Source: Rhabditoides inermis
Lineage: Eukaryota > Nematoda > Chromadorea > Rhabditida > Rhabditidae
DNA: 64,000 bases
Assembly (NCBI GenBank): GCA_963966185.1
Contig: CAWZYM010000285.1
Span: forward strand, 406,001-470,000
Direction: 5' to 3'
Below are positions 13,401 to 36,264 of this stretch, in pieces. The notes under the pieces were generated by a model. It saw only the letters and a program-made list of their open reading frames with translations. It was not told where the DNA came from and did no database searches. A program made the translations under genes and the position numbers. Every line of letters begins with the position of its first letter. Positions within the stretch are counted from its first letter, which is position 1.

Positions 13401-13476
13401 TCTCCTCACTCTCGTTCTCTTCATTTCGGCCAAAAGTGCCGGCTACAAGAACAGGGTGCTGCGCTTCAACCACTGA
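9367..13476 (+). CDS. ZP-domain cuticlin-like transmembrane protein
   Basis: A secreted or membrane-anchored ZP-domain protein, a family that polymerises in nematode cuticle and apical matrix. The start MRRLLLLLLYCTCALAA is a clear signal peptide. Cysteine-bearing ZP segments follow: PTVLCEPEAIVIK, IPLGQCGM, VYHVWQCEG, LVQNCYVEDGQG, NGCGVDHYVM and FSCQIRLCLKGEDC. A basic site RNRRQ (furin type) and a C-terminal membrane helix (LVSALSVMSILLLTLVLFI) with a short basic tail complete the usual layout. Exons: 9367-9483, 9530-9661, 10006-10068, 10306-10385, 10915-10993, 11135-11210, 11286-11364, 11461-11527, 11569-11664, 11709-11765, 11824-11904, 12009-12065, 13011-13142, 13192-13261, 13319-13476; 447 residues. 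The sixth intron (11211-11285) would be GC-AG; retained, it adds 25 in-frame codons inside the ZP domain. Several introns are only 41-58 nt. Confidence 0.87.
11211..11285 (+). other. Candidate GC-AG intron of 75 nt
   Basis: No GT donor fits between HVWQCEG and GTGILVQ, where family members have only a few residues. GAG|GCGAG at 11211 and TTTTTAG at 11285 give a phase-1 intron of ordinary size. The stretch is also stop-free and 75 nt long, so a retained form would stay in frame. Confidence 0.5.
11665..11708 (+). other. 44-nt intron built of TGACGTCA palindromes
   Basis: Between GTGAGA and TTCCAG the intron is almost entirely two copies of a TGACGTCATCA unit. TGACGTCA is the CRE-type palindrome. 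Confidence 0.75.
12655..12750 (+). other. tRNA-like (Pol III box A/B) fragment in ZP intron
   Basis: TGGCGCAGCTGG resembles a box A and GGTTCGGATCC matches box B at about tRNA spacing (12685-12740). An upstream CAGCTGGTTGAAGTTTC is echoed by CAGCTGGTTAAAGTTTC. It does not fold as a full tRNA by eye and is probably a tRNA-derived repeat. Confidence 0.4.
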
Positions 13477-15397
13477 TCAGATGAAGGAACGCAATATCAT
13501 GTTTGATCAACCCATGCCTTTCATTTTCAAATTGTGTCTGTACGAGCAAGACGTCCAGCGACACCGTTCATTCTTGCCTTCGTCATCGTTATCAAAGTGT
13601 TTGTACCATACTGGATTTGTACTGCAATTGTTTCATAAATTCTTCACACATCATGCTGACTTCGATCGTCTCTAATTTATTGTTGATGAATACGAATACG
13701 AAAACAATTGCAAACCGAACGAACATTCAAACGAAGTCCGAATTTTTTCAAGGTCTAAAAACGAATGTAACCATTTTCTAACATTCTGATAACATCTATC
13801 AGAATCACACTGTTCTCGCGAAGGTTCTAAGGGACCTTTCTCTCAATCGCTTCTTGCGGATTCTAGCGCGCGGGTATTCTTAACACAAACCAACCACCGC
13901 TGCGCGCTGGTTGTAATGTAAGTGTTCTCTGTTCGAATTGATTCATTCAATATACATTACATACTTCAGTTTCCTCTCACTGACGCCGAAACCGACTCAC
14001 ACCGACATAGCAAGACGAACAGATCAAAAGTAGTAGTGGCTGCACATATAAATAGGCAGTCATAAGAGAAAAACTGGGAATTTAACATTCGACGAGTCGC
14101 TACGTTTCAACGTCTGCTTAACTGACAAAGTGTGTGTTCGTGTTAATAGTTCGCATCTACGGAATTACTGTTAATCATATTCAAAAACAGTTAAATACAC
14201 AGCGGCGTTCAGAATTACCAAGGTTCATCGTAACGGGAATCGAACCGGCATAGAATGGTCAGTGAACTGGGAGCGTTACCACAACACCACAACGACATGT
14301 GCTGTGGAACTCATATCGACGAGATCGCGCAGAGCTCAAGTTTCCGATAAGATTTTTGACGCAAAGTTCGAATTCGCCTCACCAAGGTAACGCCGTTCTT
14401 CCGCGTTTTCTTTTATTGTTTCGTGTTCCATGAATCAAGCAATGAAACTGTCAAAAAACTAAGCGTCCCTGTGCCTTTAAAGACTTCGGATCCAGAAAAC
14501 AATACAGTCACCTAGAAATATGGGTTCAGCTGGGAGAATAATCATACGAGATCAATTCAAACAACTTCCTGAAGAAGGTCGGTGGACTCAGAAGATGCGG
14601 AAGGTTTCAGACTATGTAGGTAGCCTATTGATCCTAAAGCTTCTGGCCATAGATAATATATGACCAGAATCTAGCTTTTACAAGTTAGAGCGTAAGGAGT
14701 CTTACTGGCAATACAATAATTTACCTGTTCTTTATGAGTGTTCTTTTGTTCTTTTGTATTAGTATTAGAGTGAGAGTCGCACATTACCGTTCGAACGCTG
14801 ACACGTACATAAGCAATATCTGAGAAACGTATGTAAGTGGGCATTGAGTCGTGAATCGTCAGAGCGCGAAGCAGGGGATTTATACTAACAAGTTATGATC
14901 GTATTTCAGAGTGTTATAAATGAATGTTTTATAAATATCTTAACATACGTTAAATACTTTTTTATTCTACAGCGACATCATACACATTTTATTCGACGAT
15001 TGAAACATAAAAAAATGGAAATGAGATTCTCTTTTCATACTTTATCTCATGCACTCTCCCAGTTTCAATATCTCTCTCTTATCATCTTTCAAGTGGTGGG
15101 CTCTCGAGTATCACAGCCAATCAGCCCCGGAAAGAGAATGGAATGCTCTTCTCGCCGGGGCGGTTTGTTTGCTTAGGGTGTTGCATAGGTGATATGATAC
15201 GCCTATCACTACACACCGATTTGCACTGCCCATTCTATTCCCTACACAAAGGAAACACATCGATTCCACTGAGGCCCTCGGCTTATGAGTTTAGACCTCA
15301 CCTTCAGTGATATCGTGTTTTGGCGGTTTCGCTTTCTGATGTTTAGGTGTATTGATTGTTGGTTTGGCATATTGATCGATTATCGATTGTTGTTAAG
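13477..15397. other. Intergenic region with a SINE-like repeat
   Basis: This 1.9-kb spacer holds the 3' UTR of the ZP gene and the upstream region of the next gene. The only feature I can support is a tRNA-derived repeat near 14100-14305. No clear AATAAA follows the ZP stop. Confidence 0.6.
14225..14305 (-). repeat. tRNA-derived SINE head, copy 1
   Basis: On the minus strand TGTTGTGGTAACGC (box A-like, about 14272-14285) and GGTTCGATTCC (box B, 14236-14246) lie at tRNA spacing. The same arrangement with near-identical sequence occurs at 19133-19202, and both copies have a TACGTTTCAACGTCT block about 130-200 bp away (14101 and 18936). Confidence 0.65.
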
Positions 15398-16430
15398 ATG
15401 CCGGGTGGTCCGGGAGTGCGCGTGTTTCCCTCTGCCCAGTCGGCCACTCTCCTCTCATCACCTACTCTCATACACTACAGGTACGTTTCACTCGGCGCAT
15501 TTTGGGACAGTCATTCGGTTCGAAGCAATAGCTAAAGCTCTTCATCCGCATAATGTGTATACTTGTTAGCATAAATGTCTGTAACAAACACGTACTCCAT
15601 GCCATGTCCACATGTACGTAGCATTTTCGACAGGTACACGTTTCACAGTTTCACTCACCGCATATCGTTTAAAAACTCAGTTCAACAACTCATAATTTTA
15701 ATGTCGCAATAGATCCCGTGCTGCAAATCACATATCAGATTGGGGGCCACTTAGGACTTAGGAAAACAAAGGTTAAAAACAAAGGTTAAAAAGCAGATAC
15801 ATGTCAGCTTGAAGCAATAGCGCGCAAAATAAGAGAGTCAGTCGGATAAAGCATATCTCGAGCTAAATCTCGGGCGTAGACTACATTAGGTAAGTACGTT
15901 TCACGTAGCACATATCTCGTATTTTTTCATCATCAATATAATATGCGTGTAAGTAGACGAAGACATGACAATACTATTAATCCGCTTATAAAACCTTTTT
16001 TTAATGTTTTTTATGATTGATGCTTACATTTTCTAGGCCCAAGTTCCGTCCCGACGAGCCGCCAGTGGACTATGAGAAGGCAGATCCCGGTAGGTAGAAT
16101 ATTCTCGTTCAAGTTCAAAACTTCACTTGCTTCGAAACGTTTTAAAGGTGTTTCGAAGAGACTGACCACTGACCACACCTTCACAAAGATCATTGAACGT
16201 TGATGTTGTTGCTTGACGCTAGAGGAGGGTGTGATGAATACGCGCAGCTTATGATCTGGCCTGATTCCTCCACTTCATCTCTCGCAGACTACCGCGTGTC
16301 GGTGTACCCGCTGCCTTCCCGGTCGGATCTGCCCTCGCCATCCGATACAGCATCCACTGTCAGTTCAACTACCGTCAGCAACCTGCATCTCACCGACAGT
16401 GTGAGGAAGAAGAGGTGCAGTCTCTTTCTT

Positions 16431-16472
<42 letters not shown>

Positions 16473-19400
16473 CTCCCCTTTTACAGCTTCTCTCTCTCCT
16501 TCTTTCATTCCACAGTTATCACTTATCAGTACTCGCTAACTGACTCATATGTTGCAGTGATAACTACTCCCGAATGACGCGTCCGCGTCTCGCAAATGGC
16601 GGACAGGAGAGGAGTCTCAGCACATATACAGGTATAATAAGATTGTTCGTAGGTTACTGTGAAGACCTGTACACACCTCTAGCCTCTAGCGCTACCCGCA
16701 TTTTGGATCATGTCGACTTGTATAGACGATGCAAACAGCGAATTGATCAAAAGAGCCTACCATCGAATCACATAGGCTACGCAACATAGCCTTTACCTGT
16801 GCGTCTTCAATCTGAACTTTGTCAACAGATTCCTATTGTGACCAACAAAAACAACTGGTGGTGATTGTAAAAACAAGAGTTATGAAACACTGCAGCATGC
16901 TAACGAAAAAAGGTAACTGGTCGTTCAGACTACTCGGATCCTGCTCGCCCTCCAGCGGTGCTCACACAGTCGAGGAGTGTGTCTACGGAGACGGGTGAGT
17001 GAGCGTGTTTCGATCGACATTTTGTCTCATCATCATCACTCAAAAACTTTAACTTTCTCTTTTAGAAAATCTTTCTAAAGCTTACGTTTCATTTACGGCA
17101 TTTGATATTTCATTTGATATTTATAGACAATTTACAATCTATCACTGGTTCATCTAGAAACTAGAAACACTATTACATATCAATTTCGTCTCAACAGTAC
17201 GTTTCACATTTACAAACGAAACCATTACAAAATAAATGGTCGAGAATACATTCTATCATCCAGGTGTGTCCCAAAATTCCTAAATCGGTTCCTAAAGTTT
17301 CTTTCTAAATCGGTCTAGCGAATAACTTTTTCATAGTATAAACGTTTCACATTGGAATGAAAAGGAATCCTGAAACGTGAAAAAGTAATCGAGTGAGCAT
17401 TTGCGCAACTGTGCAACTATCCTTGTTTGCACAACTATATAAAATCGGCTATTAGGAAATCGCACCACGCACCACCACACCACCGCACCACTACACCACA
17501 TTTTATCGCACCACCGCACCATCGCACCACATTTAACCGCACCACCGCACCATCGCACCACATGTTATCGCACTACCGCACCATCGCACCACCACTTAAG
17601 TTATCGCACCACTTGCTAAAAATTATGAATTTCATGTATATTTTTCCGTCATGCCGGATGCCGCTTCGTGTCTCATATTCGTTTACCACAACATCACCAT
17701 CAGTTAGTCTATAGTCGTACATTTGCAAACCTAGTACTTTACATGCATAGTGCCCAGGGGTGAGATGAATCCTTTTCGTTGAACCCTCGTTATATCCCTT
17801 CTCGGACAGACAAACTATCACTTATAGCAGTCTGCCCTGTAACTGTCAGACTGTTCTGTCAATGTCAGTCATGGATGCAGAGATCAAATCATCACTTGCT
17901 AGATGAGACATGTGGCAGTCTGTGAGCAAACCCCGCGCACGTCAGCAACTGCTACCTACACCTATATCGAAGATTTGAAGGAGAAGAAAAATCGTTTGTA
18001 AACGCTGAATGTGATAATGCGAATACCAATCAACACGACACGTCAAAATCACCAAATAGCTTACTATGCAAAAAGAAGTCTAGCCTAGCGATTATCAGAT
18101 ATGATATGATGATTTTTTAAAGCAACATTAACTATACTACTTCTGAAAACGAGTAACATGAATTTGAAACTGAATTTATATCAAAAAATGCATGAGGAAA
18201 ATGTTTCTTACGAAAATACGCTCGAAAAATTATACTTGTAAAACCCATGGGCGGTGGTGCGATCGGTGGTGCGATAATGCGTGGTGCGATAGAATGTGGT
18301 GTGATGGTGTGATGGTGCATTGGTGCGGTGGTTTAGTGGTGCGGTGGTGCGGTGGTGAAGTGGTGCGGTGGTGCGGTGGTGCGTGGTACGAAATCCTAAT
18401 TGCCTATAAAATCCATTCCAAACGTTTAATTCAGAATTCATATGGTATACGTTTCACATTTTGAATTTACTATCGAACATCATTTCAAAACCAACTGGCG
18501 TTAGCCGTGCAAATATATATCATAACCTTTTTCCAGACGTCTCCCATTTTTCCCGCCACCACTTTTTCATTAGTATACGCTTCACATTTGAATGAAAACG
18601 TATGAAGTGGGAAAAAAATTGACCAAGACTCTTTGTTCGCACAACTACATACATACCTTGACTCTTCACTCGTTTCGCACCACGAATTCGCCTAACCCAT
18701 TTGCAAAATTAATCTAGAAAGGAAACTTACATCATGCATTCATGCCACCCATTCCAGCCGCCTCGCACTCTTCCCGCCCTCGCCTCCCTCACTCACCCAC
18801 TGCCAGACAGATCGGAGGAGCTCCCGCGCAAATCAGACACTCACAGGAAAGAGGTTGACACTACGATTTTGTAAAATTGAAAAATTGTTGGTTTTGTTGA
18901 TTTTGTGTTTGAACTTTTTCAGATAATTATTACGCTACGTTTCAACGTCTTTATACTTTGCCAAGTGTGCTTTCTTGTTAATCGATGAGCCTTATTTTTC
19001 TAGTAGAATACGTTACATATGAACAAATACATGGAAGTGTATGATCTTGTTAAAAGCACAGGAGCATTTACGTAGAATTACTAAGATTCATCGAAATGCA
19101 CTCTCAAAAACTTGGCAAAACTAATTGCACTCAGCGGGAATCGAACAGGCATAGTATGATTCGTGAACCGTGCGCGTTACCACAACACTACAACGACAAG
19201 TGCAAGCTTTGTGCGTTTTATGGATACGATGTTAGTAATATCATAGTCTGAACACTTTCAGAGACGCGCGCGCGACGCGACACCATCAACGAATCCGAAC
19301 AGGTATGTCGCGAGCGATTTCCCCACTTGATGTTTCTTTTGGATCATTTCGTTATGGTCTCATCACTGCTCTGTGCTGCATTTTGATATGTGACGCACTT

Positions 19401-20161
19401 GTGAAGCAATCACTAACATTAAACAATAAATAGCAATGAGCATCAAACAAACAATAAACAACAAACATAAGCAATAAGTCACAATGTAAGGCTGTGATGT
19501 AACAGATTTACAGGATCCCGTATCTAGAACAGACAAACTTGTAGAATCTGAGCACCAATACGCTACAGTAATTTGCGTTTTTTTTCCGGGAATAAACCCA
19601 GATCCCAGATCTCCTACCCGTCCTCTTTCCAGGTTCTGTTCGACTTGGACACCGCCCTGGACGAGGAGGATCAGCTGACATTCGACGAGATCAGAGAGAG
19701 GGTCAAGGTGTGCATTCATGTTTAGATTGAACATACGCTATACGCCTATAAGTTTCACATTGAGAATAAACTCGTCTGCGAGATTGATTTGTAATACGTC
19801 GTCCGTTTCTGGATCCAAAATAAGTACACTTCACTCATGGAGTATAAATACAAACACATGGCCGCTGAATCAAAAGAGTAAAAAGTAAAAGTAAAAAGGT
19901 GTAAGTAAAGAGTAAAAAGTGCTAGTTCTTTCACTCAAAACCATGTAAGTGTTGGTCGCCTAAAGATTTGAATATTTCTTCCATTATCCGTGTAACACTG
20001 TTCGGTTGCAGTCGATGAACCTCTCCTTTCGTCCCTACCAACACTCGGAGCCGGTGGAGGAACCACCGGTGGACTATAGTCCCATCATAGATCAGAGAGA
20101 CGGTGAGAGAGAGAGAGAGAGAGAGGGGAAGAGAGGGAGAGGGAAGAGAGGGAGGGAGAGA

Positions 20162-20210
<49 letters not shown>

Positions 20211-21021
20211 GTCCATCTAGTCTCGGCCCGTCTGCGTCGTCAGTCGCAGCTGCAGGGCGCAGTGCCTCTTGAAGATACGGTAATCGAGGTGAGCTGTCTC
20301 TCTCTTTCCGTCCCCTCTCTCTCCTCTCTCTCGCGCGCTCTCTCTCTCCCTCTCTCTCTCCCCCTCTCTCTCCCACTCTCCTTCTCTCTCTCTCCCTCTC
20401 TCTCTCCCACTCTCCTTCTCTCTCTATCCATCTCTCTCTCACCTCCACCTTTGCCCAGGATCTCTCCCGTCTCCCCTCTGTCCATCATGTCTCCGCAGTG
20501 AACGGTGACCGCTGGAAAGGAGTGGATGATATGTATCAGTGGGTGAGTCCTGGTCAATCACAAAAGTTTTGTCCTCATCGAAAAAAAACTATATTCCACT
20601 AGCCAAAATGTTGCTGAACGTATCGAAACATCTGCATACGTTATCGGTACGTTTCAACAGTAGCATATCAAGCGAGTGATGATCAGATATACAATAACTT
20701 TCTCATAGTGCGTGAACAATTAGAACTTCGAAGAAACTGTATACCCTATAATATTGCAGACGTTTTCCGAGTGTGCCCACATCCGAGCCACCTACACACC
20801 GAAGTTCTTCATTGAACAGGTGACAGGAGGATACTCCAACAACGTCGTGTCCTTGAAACGTATCGTTGCAGTGTCAATGGGTTGGTGGTAAATAAGCCAT
20901 CACACATACGTTTCATCGTGTATGTATAAAGACAACCATATTTGCATTGTCAATACATGCCGTGCAATCAATTCAGAGTTTATAGAGACAAACTGAAGAG
21001 AAAAAGAGAAAAGAAGAGATG

Positions 21022-21067
<46 letters not shown>

Positions 21068-21713
21068 TTTCTCCACTCCAACAGCCACAAAACCCAAAAT
21101 TCATATACATATGTATACATCATTCCATAACGGTAACAGGCGATAGCGTAGTGTGCCAGACCCCGTACTATGCCCGCGGAACGCGCACTCCCTTACCCAC
21201 GTGGAGACGATTCCTCATCGCGAAGAAGATCGCACAGCAGGCGGTTTCGGAACAGGTAAGGACAGTAATTCTATATCGTAACTGTATATCCCCATACTTT
21301 GTGAGCTTGTTTCTTCCTTTTTTTCGTTATTTTGAAACAGTTTACATGAACATGAGATGTGGAATATTGCTGTCGTTTGTAGTTTTGAAAATTTTTAACG
21401 ACCAATCTGTGGAATCGAAAACATGTCATTTTTACCATTTTCAACATCAGGTGAAACGTATAAGACTATATACAATCGTTGCTGAAAGCAACGGATAATC
21501 GTTGTTCTTTCTCACAAATCGATTGAGATTTGGGTTAATATGATTCTTTCGATCATTCCGAGTCAAAAATAAGTCGCCAGTGTAACTTTAAGAACACGTT
21601 TGCAGGAGGACATGTTATGGTCCGAGTTCGACAGCTATCGCTGCCGGCACGCGCCCAGCCATCCGGGAAAGAGGCCTGGAGACGGGAGGAGGGAGAGACC
21701 CCGACTGCACTGA
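15398..21713 (+). CDS. Unrecognised, mostly disordered nematode protein
   Basis: I do not recognise the family. The phase-consistent model has 14 exons: 15398-15480, 16037-16089, 16288-16414, 16558-16631, 16929-16994, 18758-18853, 19262-19302, 19633-19707, 20012-20102, 20221-20288, 20459-20542, 20760-20819, 21160-21255, 21606-21713 (373 residues). A longer choice at one junction (20760-20880 joined to 21140-21255) is also in phase and gives 400 residues. The protein has no signal peptide or membrane helix. It is rich in Ser, Pro and Arg, with two related motifs, FRPDEPPVDYEKADPD near the start and EEPPVDYSPIIDQRD near the middle, plus an acidic helix DLDTALDEEDQLTFDEI. The C-terminus is basic. 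The ATG follows an AAG preceded by an ATCGATTATCGATTG stretch, possibly an outron end. Intron 5 (1.76 kb) holds inverted CACC minisatellites. Confidence 0.7.
17458..17612 (+). repeat. CACC-type minisatellite, left arm of an inverted pair
   Basis: Tandem degenerate repeats of ATCGCACCACCGCACC, preceded by GGCTATTAGGAAATCGCACC. The reverse complement of this arrangement, including the unique edge, occurs at 18245-18395. Confidence 0.8.
18245..18395 (-). repeat. GGTG-type minisatellite, right arm of the inverted pair
   Basis: Tandem GGTGCGGTGGTGCGATGG-like repeats. On the minus strand this reads TTAGGATTTCGTACCACGC followed by CACCGCACC units, mirroring 17458-17612. About 630 bp of non-repetitive DNA lies between the arms. 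Confidence 0.8.
19133..19202 (-). repeat. tRNA-derived SINE head, copy 2
   Basis: Minus strand GTTGTGGTAACGCG and TGTTCGATTCC match the Pol III boxes of copy 1 at 14225-14305. It lies in an intron of the unrecognised gene. The B box has one change (GGAATCGAACA on plus), consistent with decay. Confidence 0.6.
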
Positions 21714-21928
21714 GCGTCCTCCCCGATTCACCGCAACCATCATCTTCTTGGAGTAGCCTTTGATTACACTTCTGAGATACTGTGTGCGAATGTTTTTGTT
21801 GTGAAACGTAACACGACCGTTTACGATGCGTTCGTAAAACGTGCGTGTGTGTGTTCCCCTCCGCTGGATCACTTCTTTTGTGTTGTTTTTGCGCGCGTGA
21901 GTGACGCTGTGGAAAACTCTCCACGCTT

Positions 21929-21980
<52 letters not shown>

Positions 21981-22135
21981 CCCCTCTCTCTCCTGAGCCC
22001 AGTGAGAGTTCACCCCTGTTGAGCGAGAGAGTTCTAATCCACCCTCCGGCCTCATTTCTTTGTCTCCCACTCTCACTGTGTTTGTTTGTGATTCGTTGAG
22101 ATGAGGCCCTCATGACAAACTCTATCCTCCCCCCT

Positions 22136-22172
<37 letters not shown>

Positions 22173-22351
22173 GGTCCGGTTCTGTTCCGATGTGATCAAG
22201 AAAGTGATGATAAATCGTACTTTGTGATGAAATGACCTCACCTTGAATGTGGAATCAACACAAATTTGCAGCCGCGAATCGAAGAGTGCAACGTTCGCGA
22301 GTCAACATTGCGCATTATCTCGCCACAGACAACAATTTGGATTGTTAGAGA

Positions 22352-22397
<46 letters not shown>

Positions 22398-22547
22398 GCG
22401 AGCGGCTCACGTGAAAGGTCTCTCAACACAGGAGGGTGTAGTCACTAGTAACCCCGCCCCCTCCCTGAGGCTGGGAGAGGCCAGTGCGCGTCTCTCACTC
22501 AGTGTCAGTACTGTCCACTCTTCTCAGAACTGGGATCTGCTCTGACC
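21714..22547. other. Intergenic spacer with CT/GA tracts
   Basis: Three microsatellites (about 21930-21977, 22138-22168, 22357-22392) and no supportable gene. The 3' end contains the probable trans-splice acceptor of the next gene. Confidence 0.6.
22517..22527 (+). promoter_or_regulatory. Probable trans-splice acceptor of the channel gene
   Basis: CTCTTCTCAG followed by AACTGGG lies 20 nt before the ATG at 22548, with no in-frame donor upstream. This is the position expected for spliced-leader addition. Confidence 0.45.
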
Positions 22548-33586
<11,039 letters not shown>

Positions 33587-34408
33587 GCCCCGCCCCTCGA
33601 AGCCCCTCCCTCTTTCTCTATCCATGCGAGCTTGAATAACTTATCACCGTAATATCACTGGTCAGTTACTATCCCGTGCCTCCACTGTACATTTACGTCC
33701 CCCCAATAAGTGTTTGTATAAATAAAGAAGTTTCGATAATCCGATCCGGTCCGGATGCAAACAAAGCGTAAACTATCAAAAAAAAAATGAAATTTTGCTT
33801 GCATTTTCGATTCTTCCCTTCATTGGGCGGAACCTGTGGAGGCGGAGCGAAATGGTCGTTGCCCGATTTTCATTCGCAGCGAGACAGTCATTCAGGTCCG
33901 CCTTCACGCCATCTTCCGATAACGTCATCTCTCGTTAGATCGATGACGTCATGACCTCATTGAGAGCCCCACGTCATCTTCTGCGCGTTACCAATAACTA
34001 TTTTAGCTCGCTGTAGACTACGTAGTGGAGAATAAGAGCTTTGTTTTTTTTAACCATATAAACGGTAACTTCAAGCAGTGATTGTGTTTTTTCCTTGTAT
34101 ATATATCTTCTTGAACAGACATTAATTAGAACGAAGGTACATATATATCTTGTTTTTGTTAATACCTATGGAATCATAGTGCACACACATGTTGAATTTG
34201 CACTGGAATATAACAACTATTATAGGTTATGACACTATAAGCCAATTAACGATATTTCACTTTTTTCAGTGCATACACAACACACAACACACTGATTCTG
34301 ATATTCATATAGATTTTGAACATCATTCTATTATGTATACTTATAATTCACTTTACAGAAATCCCTCACATGCACTCTTTACTCTTTTTATAATAAAGTG
34401 AATAGAAA
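33587..34408. other. Spacer: 3' UTR of the channel gene and flanking DNA
   Basis: CCCCGCCCC boxes and AATAAA (33721) mark the 3' UTR. A cluster of ACGTCAT motifs lies at about 33924-33980. No gene is seen in the remaining AT-rich DNA. Confidence 0.6.
33721..33726 (+). terminator. Polyadenylation signal of the channel gene
   Basis: AATAAA 135 nt downstream of the TAA at 33584-33586. Confidence 0.6.
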
Positions 34409-35138
34409 ATTAGAGAGGGCGCACAGCGCCCTCTCTTTTGTCTTAGGATAGGGCTCGCGCCAGAAATTTCAAGAAGCGATACCCAAAGGTCATGTTAGCA
34501 GCAATGTGAACTCATCCAATTCATGTTAGTAGATTCGCACGGTTCCGTAGGCCAGATCACTGGTTGACGCCATCTTTGTATCTTTTCTCCGAATAAAGTT
34601 ATGAGCTATCTCGCGCACCCATGAGTCGGCAGGCCAGCGTGTGGGTGGGTGGGTGGGTGGTTCCCGTCACTCTGGCTAGCTCTCTCTCTCTCGGCAGGCG
34701 GGCAGGGCGCGCAGAGAAATCGCGAGAGAGCACGCTGTCGGCAGAGAGCGCAGACATGCACTTACGCCACGGTGACCGAAATGCAGAGAAATGTGACGTT
34801 TAAAATCGTTTTATACAATACAAAGAAAAATATAGTTGCATATACACGCAACATTGTCACATGTCACATCATAAAATGTGTAACATCAAAGTTCTGTGCG
34901 TACTAATGAACGACAGAACTTGGGAATCAGTAAGATTAGAAATTTCTATGAAATTTAACAAAAGCACATGTATTATCTGTTAAAAAGTACTTGCGTAAAG
35001 ATAGTAAGTTTGTCTTGACCCAATACATTAAAAGAGCATGCATAAAACGTTTACAAATACTAACACAAACCTGCGCATAACGGAAAATGGACACTAACAG
35101 ATGAAATATAACAATATACAAATGAATAACGTCAATAT

Positions 35139-35184
<46 letters not shown>

Positions 35185-35199
35185 AGATGGAGAGAGAGA

Positions 35200-35255
<56 letters not shown>

Positions 35256-35360
35256 GTGCAGGTTTGTGTTAGTATTTGTAAACGTTTTATGCATGCGCTT
35301 GTGTTGTATTGGGTCAAGACAAACTTACTATCTTTACGCAAGTATTTTTAACAGATAATA
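34409..35360. mobile_element. Non-autonomous foldback element, copy B
   Basis: Homologous to 6225-7145 in the same orientation. The terminal hairpin is at 34412-34436 (11-bp perfect stem; its three-base loop is ACA instead of GCA). Palindrome arms are 34972-35074 and 35258-35359 around a GA tract. The arms match each other at several positions where both differ from copy A. It is intergenic, between the channel and four-pass genes. Confidence 0.8.
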
Positions 35361-35588
35361 CCAGTTTGTATTACCTTCTGACGCAAAGAACCCTTTCATT
35401 TTGTCCGTCACACATTTTTCGTTTCACCGAAGATCACCACAAAAAAATACAAAAACCTTTACTCGAAACATATACTCAGCTGCGAGATACAATTTCACCT
35501 GTAAACAACCACACAAAAAAACCAACACACATATTCAGCAATCGGAAATACCCTGGACAGTAATGGCAGTGGTGCAATACAGTACGAA

Positions 35589-36218
35589 TTAAACGGGCGG
35601 TATCTCTACCGTATGCGCCCGCGTGATCTTGCGCGGTTTCTGACCGAGTATCGCCTCGGCAGGAGTGGTTTGCCGAGACGACGGCCCCGGCTGGTCCGGG
35701 TCCTCGGGCGGCGCCGCGGCCGGGTCCGCGCGGGGCTCCTGCGCGGCGCCGGACTCGGGCGCCGCGTTGGCCCCGGAGGTGGTGCTGCTCTCGACCTTGT
35801 TGGTGAAGATGCCGCGACCGAAGCGCATTACTTGAGAGACGGGCTGGAAAGGAGCACATACGTTTCAGACAAGACATGTTAGCTAGTCATTGACCTTAGG
35901 AGTAATATCATTACGTGTACTTGTAATAGAAAACAGACCTACTGAAATATCAATAAGAAACTCACCGGCCTGCCTCCGTGCCGGAAGAACCTCGCCTTTT
36001 TCTGTAGGTACACCCGTAAACGAATGATGATCGCCACGACAGCTGGAAAGAAAGAGAAATCAGCTTGTGCAGCTGATTGTTATAATGTCAAGGTGTATAT
36101 TTTCAAAACAACCTGCACACACACTGTGTTTTGAAGTCGACTAACCACACCTGCCTTTAGAAACGGAATGACAACGAGAGAGAGAGAGAGAAATGAAGAA
36201 AGAGAGAGAGGGGGGAGA

Positions 36219-36264
<46 letters not shown>

